Assembly: GCA_964620675.1 (NCBI GenBank)
Contig: CAZUJU010000003.1
Coordinates: 1-64,000 of the forward strand
Origin: CAYSFW01 sp964620675
GTDB lineage: Bacteria; Pseudomonadota; Gammaproteobacteria; UWMA-0217
Direction of reading: 5' to 3'
Length of the DNA: 64,000 nt
Position 1 is the stretch's first letter. Every line of letters begins with the position of its first letter. The translations under genes and the position numbers were made by a program. This document shows positions 41,095 to 50,308 of the stretch, piece after piece. The notes under the pieces are model-generated. The model worked only from the letters and a program-made list of their open reading frames with translations. It was not told the DNA's origin and ran no database searches.

Positions 41095-42849
41095 TCACTC
41101 GTGGGGGCTCACGGACCCGGCCGCCGCGTGAGTCCGGGGGGGTGGTTTTAGCCGTCGATTCAACCAGCGGCGTAGCGACCCGACCGGCAGGTATTCGCCG
41201 GTGACCAGAAAATTCAGCGCATTCGCGTTGAACAGCAGCAGTGATTGCTCGAATCGGCTGCGCTGGTTGCCACAAAAGAGCAGCCGGTCGCCCGCTCGAA
41301 GCGCGAGCGCGTCGTCGGGCAGCAGGAATTCATCGAGGCCGCGCTGCAGCAACAGCGGGAAGCAGGCATTGCGCCGCGCCGCATCGCCAACCTGGAGTTG
41401 CAGATGATACGCGCTCACAGCGGTGCCTTGCCGTAGCAGCTCGCTCACCGCCGATTCGGTGTTGCTGCCGACCTCGACATCCCAGAGTTCGGGCACGGTC
41501 TCGCCGACCACGGCGCTGATCCGGCTTAACAATTCGTTTGCCCAATCATTGCTGTAGCTGCGGGACAAAACGAAAAAACGAGTCAGCAACGGGGTGGTCA
41601 GTCGGGCCAGAAACTCCTGCGCGAGGATATCGCTCGGCTGCATCGTGATCTCGGCGCCGAAACTCTCGAACAGCGCATCGTGGGCGCGCAGATTCTGTCG
41701 TAAAACGACAAACAGGTCCGGACGCAGCTCGCGCGCGGTCATCACGATGGAGAGATTGTCGATATCGTGATTGGTTCCGGCCACGATGCCGACAGCGTCG
41801 CTGATTCCAGCGCTGCGTAGCGTTTCCGCATCGGTGCCGCGGCCGAAGATGCACTCGTGGCAACCGGTCGAGCGGGGATCCATTTCGATGATGACGGTCT
41901 CGAGACCCTCCTGTTCGAGATTGCGTACCACTGCTTTGCCGAATCGACCGTAGCCACAAACGATCCATTTGCCGCGCGGCGGATGCAGCGGGGGTTCGAG
42001 CGCCGTATCGGGGACTCCGGTCAGCCAGTCGTAAAGTAGATAGTGGCTGGGGGCATGCATCGCCATCGCGAGGTGCTCGCCGAACACCTCGAACGGGTTG
42101 ATGATCGTCTCGGTGCCGAACGATTCCATATTCCGCGCCACCTCGAGGGTGTCGGTTCGGCACAGCACCGGCAGTCGCGGCCGCAGCAGTTTAGCGGTGA
42201 CCGCAACCGCGAGATTGGCCTGATCGTCGTTGGTGAGCCCTACTACCGCATGGCAGTTGCGATGCTGTAAGCCCGCGGCAAGCAAAGATTCGGGCAGGCG
42301 GGCATCGGCTTCGAGCGCGGGGACGTCGCGGTGGTGGTCGCCAAACCCCACCGCGTTGACGCGATCAGGGTTGGTGTCGAGGGTCGCCACCCGCCACCCG
42401 CGGGCGTCAAGCGCGTCGATCAGGCTGCTTCCAGCCTCGCCGCAGCCGCATACCAGGTAGAACGGACTGCGCATCGCGCGCACCTTGCGGGTGAACGCGT
42501 GCGCGGCGAAGACCCGCCGCAATGCCGGATCTTGCGCCAGCGTCAGCACCTTGCCGATTCCGTAGAGCCAGGCGATAACGGTGAGGTAGATCGAGAGCGT
42601 CATCCACCCGCGCTGGGCATTGGAGAATGCATGCGGCACCTCGCCGAAGCCAATCGTGGTCGCGGTGTAACTCAGAATGTAAAAGGCGTGGAAAAAGCTC
42701 AATCGGGTCGGTTGGCCCTGTTCGTCCACGCCGGGAATCAATACCAGGCCTAGCAAAGAGATGGCATAGCTCAAGATCAACACGATCAGCGGCGTGCGCA
42801 TTCGCCGCCAGATCAGGAAAAACGCGGTGCCAAGTGCGCTGCCGTGCAT
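41095..42849 (-). CDS. Ion channel with two TrkA-N (RCK) domains
   Basis: The product is 584 residues from the ATG at 42849, which overlaps the upstream stop (ATGA). Two membrane segments surround a pore loop 'ILSYTATTIGFGEVPHAF', where 'TIGFGE' is a variant of the K+ filter TxGYG. A first NAD-binding RCK domain ('YLVCGCGEAGSSLIDAL') and a second ('WIVCGYGRFGKAVVRNLEQEG') follow, then TrkA-C-like regions ('AYHLQLQVGDAARR', 'ALRAGDRLLFCG'). It is probably a ligand-gated K+ channel. The tandem RCK layout resembles BK/GsuK-type bacterial channels. Confidence 0.88.
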   Translation of the reverse strand: MHGSALGTAFFLIWRRMRTPLIVLILSYAISLLGLVLIPGVDEQGQPTRLSFFHAFYILSYTATTIGFGEVPHAFSNAQRGWMTLSIYLTVIAWLYGIGKVLTLAQDPALRRVFAAHAFTRKVRAMRSPFYLVCGCGEAGSSLIDALDARGWRVATLDTNPDRVNAVGFGDHHRDVPALEADARLPESLLAAGLQHRNCHAVVGLTNDDQANLAVAVTAKLLRPRLPVLCRTDTLEVARNMESFGTETIINPFEVFGEHLAMAMHAPSHYLLYDWLTGVPDTALEPPLHPPRGKWIVCGYGRFGKAVVRNLEQEGLETVIIEMDPRSTGCHECIFGRGTDAETLRSAGISDAVGIVAGTNHDIDNLSIVMTARELRPDLFVVLRQNLRAHDALFESFGAEITMQPSDILAQEFLARLTTPLLTRFFVLSRSYSNDWANELLSRISAVVGETVPELWDVEVGSNTESAVSELLRQGTAVSAYHLQLQVGDAARRNACFPLLLQRGLDEFLLPDDALALRAGDRLLFCGNQRSRFEQSLLLFNANALNFLVTGEYLPVGSLRRWLNRRLKPPPRTHAAAGSVSPHE

Positions 42850-43232
42850 CAGCGGTGAAACAGGGTGGTCTCGGCGGTGAGCAGAACCACGGATAACACG
42901 TTGGCCAACAAGGCGCCACCCGCGAGTGAGACGATGCTCGACATGGCGTGCGCATCGAGGCCGGTGGCGGAAATATGCACCACGAAACCCCAAACGATCG
43001 CCGCCGCGATCAATTGCAGATCGGCAACCAGACTACTGGCGAGGTGAATCGCGCCGATCTGGGTTCGATCACCGAATTTCAGGATGGTGGCAATCAGGTT
43101 AACCACGATGGCGGCGAACAACTCATAGATGTTGTGATGGTCGGGATTGTCGATATCACCGATAAAAAACCCGAAATTCAGGGTCATCGCGAGGATGATA
43201 AAGAATCCGAATATGACTTTTTCGAGGTTCAT
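42849..43232 (-). CDS. DUF6394-like small membrane protein
   Basis: The product is 127 residues from the ATG at 43232. It has four predicted membrane segments: 'VIFGFFIILAMTLNFGFFIG', 'FAAIVVNLIATILKFGD', 'LQLIAAAIVWGFVVHI' and 'LAGGALLANVLSVVLLTAE'. It matches the DUF6394 family in length and in the 'NPDHHNIYELF' loop, as far as I can judge. Its stop overlaps the channel start (ATGA), so translation is coupled and the two probably work together, perhaps as an accessory subunit; this is inference. Confidence 0.65.
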   Translation of the reverse strand: MNLEKVIFGFFIILAMTLNFGFFIGDIDNPDHHNIYELFAAIVVNLIATILKFGDRTQIGAIHLASSLVADLQLIAAAIVWGFVVHISATGLDAHAMSSIVSLAGGALLANVLSVVLLTAETTLFHR

Positions 43233-43406
43233 TCGCACCCGCCGATTCGTTTCAAGCAATGCGGCGCAGTCTCGAACAGACGCGCCATGAAGGCAATAGC
43301 GCGGGATCGGGCTTGGGCCGTCATTTGGCCGCGCAGGGGTTCGCTGCCGCGACGCGGTTTGGCGGTTATGATGGGCAACCTATCGAATGCGCGAGGTCTA
43401 TTCATC

Positions 43407-43976
43407 ATGGCAACCGCTCCTATCGACACCATCACTGATCCCGCCGCAATCAACGAGTTCTGGTTCTCGGCGCGAGTTCGTCCGCTATGGTTCAATTCAA
43501 CTGCCGTCTTCGATGCCGAACTGATTGCGCATTATCAAACAACTTGGGAAGCTGCGCGTAGCGGCCGGCTGGCGTCCTGGGAGTCGACACCCGCCGGTGC
43601 GCTCGCGCTGGTCATCGTGCTCGATCAGCTTCCGCTCAACATGTTTCGCGGCACGGCGCAGGGTTTCGCGACCGAACAGGCAGCGCGCGAGGTTGCCGCA
43701 CGGGCTATCGAGCGAGGCGATGATCAGGCGCTCGATCACGCCGGACGAGCATTTTTATATCTGCCGTTCATGCACAGCGAGGACCTCGTGGATCAGGATC
43801 GCTCGGTTGCGTTATTCGAAGCGGCGGGACTGCTCGAGAACTTACGCTTTGCCCGCCACCACCGCGAGATCATTCAACGCTTTGGGCGCTTTCCACATCG
43901 CAACGCGATCCTCGGGCGCCCGAGTACGCCGGGCGAACTCGCCTATCTCAGTTCGCCGCAAGCATTTCACGGATAA
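43407..43976 (+). CDS. DUF924 family protein
   Basis: The product is 189 residues from the ATG at 43407. It has the DUF924 (COG3803) pattern: 'INEFWFSARVRPLWFNS', 'IVLDQLPLNMFRGTAQGFAT', 'FLYLPFMHSEDLVDQDRSV' and 'FGRFPHRNAILGRPSTPGE'. The fold is an all-helical TPR-like bundle; function is unknown, though the motif suggests binding of a small anionic ligand. It lies 20 bases upstream of a glutamine amidotransferase gene and is probably co-transcribed with it. Confidence 0.92.
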   Translation: MATAPIDTITDPAAINEFWFSARVRPLWFNSTAVFDAELIAHYQTTWEAARSGRLASWESTPAGALALVIVLDQLPLNMFRGTAQGFATEQAAREVAARAIERGDDQALDHAGRAFLYLPFMHSEDLVDQDRSVALFEAAGLLENLRFARHHREIIQRFGRFPHRNAILGRPSTPGELAYLSSPQAFHG

Positions 43977-43996
43977 TACATACAACATTAATATAT

Positions 43997-44731
43997 ATGC
44001 GTAGGATATTGATAATTAAATGTGGGACTAAACTTCCAGCACTTTCTCAAGTACCGGGCGACTTCGAAGACTGGATCCTGAACGGGATGGCGCTCGGCAA
44101 GGCGCCAGCAGTGACGGCCGCGGTGCACAGCGACGGCAAGCTCCCGCCGCCGGAGTCGGTGCGGGGGATCGTCATAACCGGATCTTCGGCGATGGTGACC
44201 GATAACTTACCCTGGATCGATCGCACCCGCACGTGGTTGACCGAAGCGCTGGCGCAATCGATTCCGACGCTCGGGATCTGCTTCGGTCATCAACTGCTGG
44301 CCCAAGCGCTTGGCGGACGGGTCGACTACAACCCGACGGGGATCGAAGTCGGCACCATTCGCCTTCGACTGGCGGACGATGTCGGATTCGATCCACTGTT
44401 TCATGGTCTAGCGCGCGAGTTGTCGGTGCAGGCAAGCCATCGCCAAGCCGTGATGACGTTGCCTCCGGAGGCGGTACGGTTGGCGTCGAGCGATCTCGAT
44501 CCCAATCACGCGTTTCGGTATCGCCGGCATGCCTGGGGTTTGCAGTTTCACCCGGAGTTCTCACACGCGGCGGTCAAAGGCTATATCGAAAATTATCGTG
44601 ATCAACTAGATAGGACAGAAACTTCCACCGAAAAGTTACTCGATGGCAGTGCCGAATCGCCAGTCGGAGCTACACTTTTAAAGCGCTTCTTCACCGTGAT
44701 TGACGAGACGGTACGACCTTCAACGAGCTGA
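43997..44731 (+). CDS. Class I glutamine amidotransferase (GMP synthase-like)
   Basis: The 244-residue product has the glutaminase triad: Cys in 'LGICFGHQLLAQALGG', and His/Glu in 'GLQFHPEFSHAA'. The oxyanion strand 'GIVITGSSAMVTD' is also typical. It is a stand-alone domain, not fused to a synthetase, so it is a COG0518-type protein whose acceptor is not known; some members hydrolyse gamma-glutamyl compounds. It follows the DUF924 gene at 20 bases in an AT-rich leader. A strong terminator stands downstream. Confidence 0.88.
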   Translation: MRRILIIKCGTKLPALSQVPGDFEDWILNGMALGKAPAVTAAVHSDGKLPPPESVRGIVITGSSAMVTDNLPWIDRTRTWLTEALAQSIPTLGICFGHQLLAQALGGRVDYNPTGIEVGTIRLRLADDVGFDPLFHGLARELSVQASHRQAVMTLPPEAVRLASSDLDPNHAFRYRRHAWGLQFHPEFSHAAVKGYIENYRDQLDRTETSTEKLLDGSAESPVGATLLKRFFTVIDETVRPSTS

Positions 44732-44751
44732 GGTATCCGGTAGTCCACTAG

Positions 44752-44782
44752 CGAAAACGCCGGCGTGAAGCCGGCGTTTTCG
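44752..44782. terminator. Strong bidirectional terminator
   Basis: A 13-bp perfect stem (cgaaaacgccggc / gccggcgttttcg) with a 5-base loop (gtgaa) lies between the convergent amidotransferase and cytochrome genes. Its A-tract on one arm and T-tract on the other serve both directions. Confidence 0.9.
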
Positions 44783-44794
44783 TGTGAGGCCGAA

Positions 44795-45577
44795 CTAGAT
44801 CAGCATCGGCAACTCACCTTGACTGTCAAGCACCTCTTGCGGCGGGCTGGAAAGCCACATCTGGTACAGCGAAATCACAAACTGCGCGGCGAACGACATG
44901 CCCATCAACGCACCGCTGATAATCACCACCCATGCAAAGCCGGGAATCATCTTGGTGAGATACCACGAGAAAATGTCGGTCAGGATCGCCAGGAACGGGA
45001 CCGCGATGATCACGCACTTCAGCCACAGCGGACGCATAAAGGCATGCGTGAAGATCGAGCTGACGATGAAGAAGATGAAAGTGATTCCAAACAAGTGGAT
45101 GTGGGAAACGCGGACCAGGGTCGCGATCGAGGCACCGGTGTCGCGTTCGATGAGCGGCGCAATATCGTCCCACTTCGAGAGGTTGGGGAGATGCGGGTTC
45201 GCCCCGTCATGGCAGGCGAGGCAGCGCGACTCGAAAATCGGCTTGATACGTTCGTCAAAGGTTGCTTGGCTACCGTCGGCCGAGGCCCAGCCGATCACGG
45301 TGCCGCGCTCGCTGTCGGGCAACATCGAGCGCATCGGGCCCCGTAGCGACGACTCAAGACGACTGCCTTCAGGATTGCCGCTGTAGGCGATGCGGATATC
45401 CTCGGCTGAAAGCATTGGTTCGCCGTCGCGGCCGTGGTGGACTTCCCAGACCTGGATCATCGCAAACAGGTAGCCGGTGCCGAGTACCAGTAAGGTCAGC
45501 GTGAATACCAGACGGATCGAGAGCGGCAGATGGCTGAAGTGGACAAACCTCACCGTTCGGGTGGCGGCAGTGCTCAT
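44795..45577 (-). CDS. Membrane-anchored c-type cytochrome of unknown function
   Basis: The 260-residue product has an N-terminal membrane segment (about 20-41), a periplasmic domain with one heme-binding motif 'CLACHDG' (Cys119, Cys122, His123) and three further membrane segments ('HLFGITFIFFIVSSIFTHAF', 'VIIAVPFLAILTDIFSWYL', 'VVIISGALMGMSFAAQFVIS'). Histidines flank the first of these. The architecture suggests electron exchange between quinone and periplasm. A perfect FNR-type dyad lies 115 bases upstream, so expression may respond to oxygen. I cannot name a homologue with known role. Confidence 0.78.
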   Translation of the reverse strand: MSTAATRTVRFVHFSHLPLSIRLVFTLTLLVLGTGYLFAMIQVWEVHHGRDGEPMLSAEDIRIAYSGNPEGSRLESSLRGPMRSMLPDSERGTVIGWASADGSQATFDERIKPIFESRCLACHDGANPHLPNLSKWDDIAPLIERDTGASIATLVRVSHIHLFGITFIFFIVSSIFTHAFMRPLWLKCVIIAVPFLAILTDIFSWYLTKMIPGFAWVVIISGALMGMSFAAQFVISLYQMWLSSPPQEVLDSQGELPMLI

Positions 45578-45691
45578 AGAATTTCCTCAAGTTGTCATGC
45601 GAAAACCGGGCCTCGCGCGGAAGCCTGGGACGGGTAAGCAGCGCAAGTATATCGTAACCTGCTTATATACGGATAATCCGGCCGGAAGGGA

Positions 45692-45705
45692 TTGACGTAA
45701 GTCAA
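45692..45705. promoter_or_regulatory. FNR/CRP-type operator upstream of the cytochrome gene
   Basis: The sequence TTGACGTAAGTCAA is a perfect dyad of the FNR-family type (TTGA-N6-TCAA), centred about 121 bases before the cytochrome start on the minus strand. It suggests control by an FNR, Dnr or similar regulator. The rest of 45578-46102 has no supported gene. Confidence 0.6.
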
Positions 45706-46102
45706 GCGACGGGGGATCCGACTACGGTCGGTGCAATGCCCCGACCGCGGGCATAATTCTACTGCGCTGTCGGTTCCGCAAGGATTAAGGCTAGTTCAGT
45801 CACACCGAATGCCCTTGTGCTGATCTTTTCATCCGTTGGCTGGGTTGTGGGTATTTCGTAAACTGGGCGCGCTGATCTGAAACGACGTCGACCCGGTTCG
45901 AGCCAAAGGGTGATCCCGATGCGGTATGACGCGATTCAGGATTGTCTCAGAGCGCCGATTGCGCCGCGGTTGCACCGGACATTATCTGGGCCGCAGTGGA
46001 TGTCTCGCCGCCGATCAAGCTCTGGTTCCAAGTCCGAGTGGCATGCGGTGGGGAATACCCAGTAGGATGCGGTTTCCGCCGACGCAGCGAGAGAGCACAG
46101 AC

Positions 46103-47062
46103 ATGAACCCTGCGGTTGAGGTCCATTTAGGCGACGCGCTCGCGCGCTATCACTTCGGGGCAGAACACCCGTTCGGAGAGTATCGCTACTCGGCCTTCGC
46201 GAATGCCTTTCACCGCAGCGGTCTGGCCGATAAAGTGCATCTCGAAGCGCCGGCCGTGCCGGCAACGGATGCGGCGCTGGGGCTGTTCCACACGGAGGCC
46301 TACATTGCGCGGGTACGCCAACAGTCGTTGCGCGGCGAGGGCTATCTCGATGGCGGCGATACGCCGGCGTTCACGGGGGTATATGAAGCCGCGGCGACGG
46401 TCGTGGGCACCGCTTTGAATGCGGCGCATCGACTGATTCACGGCCCTGCCAAACGGGCGTTCGTGCCGGTCGGCGGTTTGCATCACGCGCGCCGCGACAG
46501 CGCGTCGGGTTTTTGTGTGTTCAACGATTGCGCGATCGTGATCGAGGCCTTACGGCGCTGGTATGGCGTTCACACCGTCGCCTACGTCGATATCGATGCA
46601 CACCACGGCGATGGCGTCTTCTACGCCTTCGAATCCGATCCCGAGTTGATCTTTGCCGATCTGCACGAAGACGGACGCTACCTCTATCCGGGTAGCGGCG
46701 CTTTTGAGGAAACCGGCGCCGGCGCCGCCAAGGGTACCAAGCTCAATATTCCGATGCCACCGTATTCGGACGATTCCGCGTTTCTCGAAATCTGGCCCGA
46801 CGTGATCCGGTTCCTGGAACGCCACAAGCCAGAATTCGTGATCCTGCAATGCGGCGTCGACAGCCTGCGCGACGATCCACTGACCCACCTCCAGTACTCG
46901 CCGCACCCGCACGCGCACGCGACCGCGACCTTGTGCCAACTCGCCGACCGCCATGCCGGCGGACGCCTGCTCGCGCTCGGCGGTGGCGGCTACAACCCGG
47001 ATAATATCGCCGCGGGCTGGACCGCCGTGGTGCGGTCACTGGTCGAGTCGACGCCGGCATGA
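46103..47062 (+). CDS. Histone-deacetylase family amidohydrolase
   Basis: The product is 319 residues from the ATG at 46103. The zinc-dependent HDAC-like fold is shown by 'GGLHHARRDSASGFCVFND' (active-site histidine pair), 'VAYVDIDAHHGDGVFYAF' with the Asp/His zinc ligands, and 'LQCGVDSLRDDPLTHL' with the second Asp. 'LALGGGGYNPDNIAAGW' is the C-terminal glycine motif. Bacterial members are acetoin-utilisation AcuC-like or polyamine deacetylases; the substrate here is not known. It overlaps the GIY-YIG gene by 4 bases. Confidence 0.92.
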   Translation: MNPAVEVHLGDALARYHFGAEHPFGEYRYSAFANAFHRSGLADKVHLEAPAVPATDAALGLFHTEAYIARVRQQSLRGEGYLDGGDTPAFTGVYEAAATVVGTALNAAHRLIHGPAKRAFVPVGGLHHARRDSASGFCVFNDCAIVIEALRRWYGVHTVAYVDIDAHHGDGVFYAFESDPELIFADLHEDGRYLYPGSGAFEETGAGAAKGTKLNIPMPPYSDDSAFLEIWPDVIRFLERHKPEFVILQCGVDSLRDDPLTHLQYSPHPHAHATATLCQLADRHAGGRLLALGGGGYNPDNIAAGWTAVVRSLVESTPA

Positions 47063-47546
47063 GCCGACCCACTAATAACGATCCGGATTCCCCGCTTGAA
47101 CTGCCGCGGGTACCGGGCGTGTACCTGCTCTGGTTGCGCGCGGACGGGCACCGGCGCCTGCGGGTGGGCGCGCTCGGTGAATTCCGGGCCATTACGCCTA
47201 CGTCGGCAGTGCGCGCGGTCACGGCGGGCTGGCGGCGCGGGCGGGGCGACACCTGCGCCGAGACAAGGCCTTGCGCTGGCATATCGACTATCTGCGCGCG
47301 GTGACCGAGCCAGCGGCGTTGTGGTTCTGTGCGTCGCGCCAAGCGCTCCAAACGGATTGGGCGGCGCAGCTCGCGCGGCTCGCGCAGGTCGAGATCCCGC
47401 TGCGCGGATTCGGCGCGAGCGACAGTCGCGCGGTCGCGCATCTCGCGTACTTTCGCGATCCGCCCGACGCGGCACGGTTTGCCGAATTTACGCGCAGTTT
47501 AGGCGCGACCCATCCGCCCCTGCGGCGTCTGGCGCTGATCACGTGA
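47059..47546 (+). pseudogene. GIY-YIG nuclease-like DUF123 gene with a one-base frameshift
   Basis: Frame one reads 'LPRVPGVYLLWLRADG' and 'LRVGALGEF'. After about 47190 the next frame takes over with 'GHYAYVGSARGHGGLAARAG' and 'ALRWHIDYLRAVTE', ending 'RGFGASDSRAVAHLAYF'. Together these give a complete DUF123/GIY-YIG protein of about 160 residues. Adding a single base near the 'ccggg' at 47188-47192 would restore it. Either the genome has a true frameshift or a homopolymer base is missing in the sequence. The 3' end overlaps the radical SAM gene start (GTGA). Confidence 0.8.
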
Positions 47547-48616
47547 GCGACCGCACGCCCGGACCGCGCAAGGGCAGGGGTGCTGTCGGCAACCCCGCGA
47601 ATCGTTTTCATGCCCACTCATTAACCCCCTTCGACGACGGCTGGGGGACGCTTGAAACGCCTGCGACACCACTCAAGACCACCTTGGACATTGACCGCAG
47701 CCGCACCGTCATCGCCTACAACCAGTCGCCGGATGTGCCGTTCGATCGTTCGCTCAACCCCTACCGCGGCTGCGAACACGGCTGCATTTACTGCTTTGCG
47801 CGTCCCAGTCATGCCTAACTGGACCTCTCGCCGGGACTCGATTTCGAGACCCGTCTGTTTTACAAGCCCGACGCCCCGGCCCAATTGCGCGCCGAGCTCG
47901 CGCATCCGCGCTATCGCTGCGCCCCGCTCGTGCTCGGGATCAATACCGACGCCTATCAGCCCATCGAGCGCAAACTCGGGTTGACGCGGCAGTTGCTCGA
48001 AGTGCTGGTGGCGGCACGCCACCCGGTCAGTCTGATCACAAAATCCGCGCTGATCGAGCGCGATCTAGACCTGTTGGGCGCGCTCGCGCGGGATCACCTG
48101 ATTCAGGTCCAGATCAGCCTCACCACGCTCGATCACTCGCTTGCGCGCCACCTCGAACCGCGCGCGACCGCGCCCTTGCGCCGCCTGGAAACGATCCAAC
48201 GCCTGCGCGAGGCAGGTATTCCGGTCGGGATTTTACTGGCGCCGGTGATCCCGTTCTTGAACGACGCCGAGTTGGAACGGATCCTCGAACGGACCCGAGC
48301 CGCCGGGGCGCTCGATGCCGGCTACGTGTTCATCCGCCTACCACGCGAGGTGGCCACGCTGTTCACCGATTGGTTGCGCGCGCACTACCCACTCAAGGCC
48401 AATCGGGTGCTCGAACGCATTCATGACGCCCACGGCGGCCGCGATTACGAGAGCGAATTCGGCACCCGGATGCGCGGGCGCGGCGTTTACGCCGACTTGA
48501 TTGCCGCGCGATTTCGCACCGCCCACCGCCGGCTCGAATTTCCCGGCATGCCCGCACTGGATTGCAGCGCTTTCGAGCCACCCGCGCCACGAGGCCCACA
48601 GCTATCGCTTTTCTGA
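47543..48616 (+). pseudogene. Radical SAM protein (PA0069 family) interrupted by an in-frame TAA
   Basis: From GTG 47543 the frame runs 'KGRGAVGNPANRF', 'NPYRGCEHGCIYCFARPSHA', with the CxxxCxxC iron-sulfur motif, then TAA (47816-47818). It continues unbroken for 266 more codons ('LDLSPGLDFETRLF', 'LGINTDAYQPIER', 'ITKSALIERDLDLL'). In relatives this position is tyrosine ('SHAYL'), so one base change (TAC or TAT to TAA) explains it. The family is a stand-alone radical SAM protein of unknown substrate. It is otherwise full length at 357 codons. Confidence 0.85.
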
Positions 48617-48793
48617 CCCGGTGATACCGGGTTTCGCAGCGCAATTGAGCCCAACAGGCCACCCGCGAAGGTGTGCCGGGTGAAATCGTGATTGCCGCGA
48701 CATACCGATATTTCGCGGCAGGACACTTGCTTCATTCGCTAAGACCGGGGTAGCGTGCGCGGCGTTTTGAATCTGAATTCGGGAGTTCCACTC

Positions 48794-49240
48794 ATGGCAT
48801 CCAAACCTTCGCTCATCGCCGTGACGACGCTGGTCGCGGCCTTGCTCGCCGGCTGTGCCGGGCACGATGACCCCTATTCGCTGGCCGCGACCGACGCGCG
48901 CGCGGCGATGGAATCCGGGCAGTTAACCCTGATCGACATCCGTCGACCGGAGGAATGGCGCCAGACCGGGGTCGCGGCAGGCTCGTTGCGCATCAATATG
49001 GTTCACCCGCGCGGCCCGGAAGGGTTCGTCGCCGAGGTACTAACACGGCTCGACGGCAACAAGGACGCACCGATCGGTTTGATCTGCCGCACCGGCAACC
49101 GCACCGCTCAGGCTCGCCAATGGCTTCAGCAGCGCGGATTCACGCAGGTCTACCATGTCGGTGAAGGGATGGCTGGAAGCCGTTCCGGACCGGGCTGGCT
49201 GGCGCGCGGACTGCCAACCGAACCCTGCCGGGTGTGCTGA
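48794..49240 (+). CDS. Rhodanese-like lipoprotein
   Basis: The product is 148 residues from the ATG at 48794. A signal peptide ends in the lipobox 'ALLAGC' (Cys21), and the rhodanese domain follows with 'LTLIDIRRPEEWRQTGVAAGS' and active-site loop 'CRTGNRT' (Cys98). Family members move sulfane sulfur or reduce persulfides. As a lipoprotein it acts at the periplasmic face of a membrane. It stands alone between the radical SAM gene and a quinone oxidoreductase. Confidence 0.88.
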   Translation: MASKPSLIAVTTLVAALLAGCAGHDDPYSLAATDARAAMESGQLTLIDIRRPEEWRQTGVAAGSLRINMVHPRGPEGFVAEVLTRLDGNKDAPIGLICRTGNRTAQARQWLQQRGFTQVYHVGEGMAGSRSGPGWLARGLPTEPCRVC

Positions 49241-49312
49241 TCGCAAGCGGGACGGTTTTACCCGTGGCGGTCTGCTAAAGTCGGAGGTCCGAGACCCGAA
49301 TGGAGAGCGAAG

Positions 49313-50308
49313 ATGCGCGCCGTTTTAATGACCGAGATGGGGGGACCCGAGGTGCTGAAATCGGCCGAGATCCCCGAACCCGAACTTCGCACCGCCAGCG
49401 ACATCAAGGTGCGTCTCGCCGGCGCCGGGGTCAACCCGGTCGACACCAAGATCCGCGCTCGAGGGGTGTTCTCGACGGATCCGCTGCCGGCGGTGCTGGG
49501 CTGCGACGGTGCGGGCGAAGTGGTGGCGGTTGGCGCGGCGGTGACCCGGTTCAAGCCGGGCGATCCGGTCTGGTTCTGTCACGGCGGACTGGGCTCGGAG
49601 CAAGGTAACTACGCGGAATTCAATGTCCTCGACCAACGCTGGGCAGCCCGGCGTCCGGCCGCGATCGATGCGGTCACCGCGGCGGCTGGACCGCTGGTCC
49701 TCATCACCGCCTGGAATGCGTTGTTCGAAAAGGGAGGCTTACGCGAAGGTCAAAGCGTGTTGATCCACGCTGGCGCGGGCGGGGTGGGACATGTCGCGAT
49801 CCAACTTGCGAAACACGTCGGGGCGCGGGTTTGTACCACGGTCGGTAGCCTGGAAAAGGAGCAGTTTGTGCGTGCCCTCGGCGCAGACCGCGTGATTCAC
49901 TATCCGCGCGAGGACGTGGCGCAAGCCGTGCTCGACTGGACCGATGGCGAGGGGGTCGACCTTGCGCTCGAATCCGTCGGCCCCGAGGTGTTTCGGCAAA
50001 GTATCCCCGCGGTGCGGCATTTCGGCCGCCTGATCACGCTGCTCGATCCGGGTTTGAATATGGACTGGAAAGAAGCACGCATTCGCAATCTCATGATTGG
50101 CTTTGAACTGATGCTAACGCCGATGCTGCGTAATCTCGCCGCGGCGCGTGATCGTCATGTCGAAATCCTCGATGCCTGCGCCGGGATGATCGACGCCGGG
50201 CAACTGCGGCTCGAGGTTTCCTATCGGCTGCCGCTCAATGCGGCAAGCGAGGCGCATCGGCATATCGAATCCGGCCGCACGACCGGGAAACTGGTGTTGG
50301 AGATCTGA
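49313..50308 (+). CDS. Zinc-independent quinone oxidoreductase (MDR family)
   Basis: The 331-residue medium-chain dehydrogenase starts 'MRAVLMTEMGGPEVLK', has the GroES-like 'VNPVDTKIRARG' and 'VLGCDGAGEVVAVG', and the NADPH-binding loop 'LIHAGAGGVGHVAIQLAK'. No structural-zinc cysteine cluster is present, as in QOR/zeta-crystallin types. These enzymes reduce quinones or alpha,beta-unsaturated carbonyls and are often part of detoxification. It is monocistronic. Confidence 0.92.
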   Translation: MRAVLMTEMGGPEVLKSAEIPEPELRTASDIKVRLAGAGVNPVDTKIRARGVFSTDPLPAVLGCDGAGEVVAVGAAVTRFKPGDPVWFCHGGLGSEQGNYAEFNVLDQRWAARRPAAIDAVTAAAGPLVLITAWNALFEKGGLREGQSVLIHAGAGGVGHVAIQLAKHVGARVCTTVGSLEKEQFVRALGADRVIHYPREDVAQAVLDWTDGEGVDLALESVGPEVFRQSIPAVRHFGRLITLLDPGLNMDWKEARIRNLMIGFELMLTPMLRNLAAARDRHVEILDACAGMIDAGQLRLEVSYRLPLNAASEAHRHIESGRTTGKLVLEI

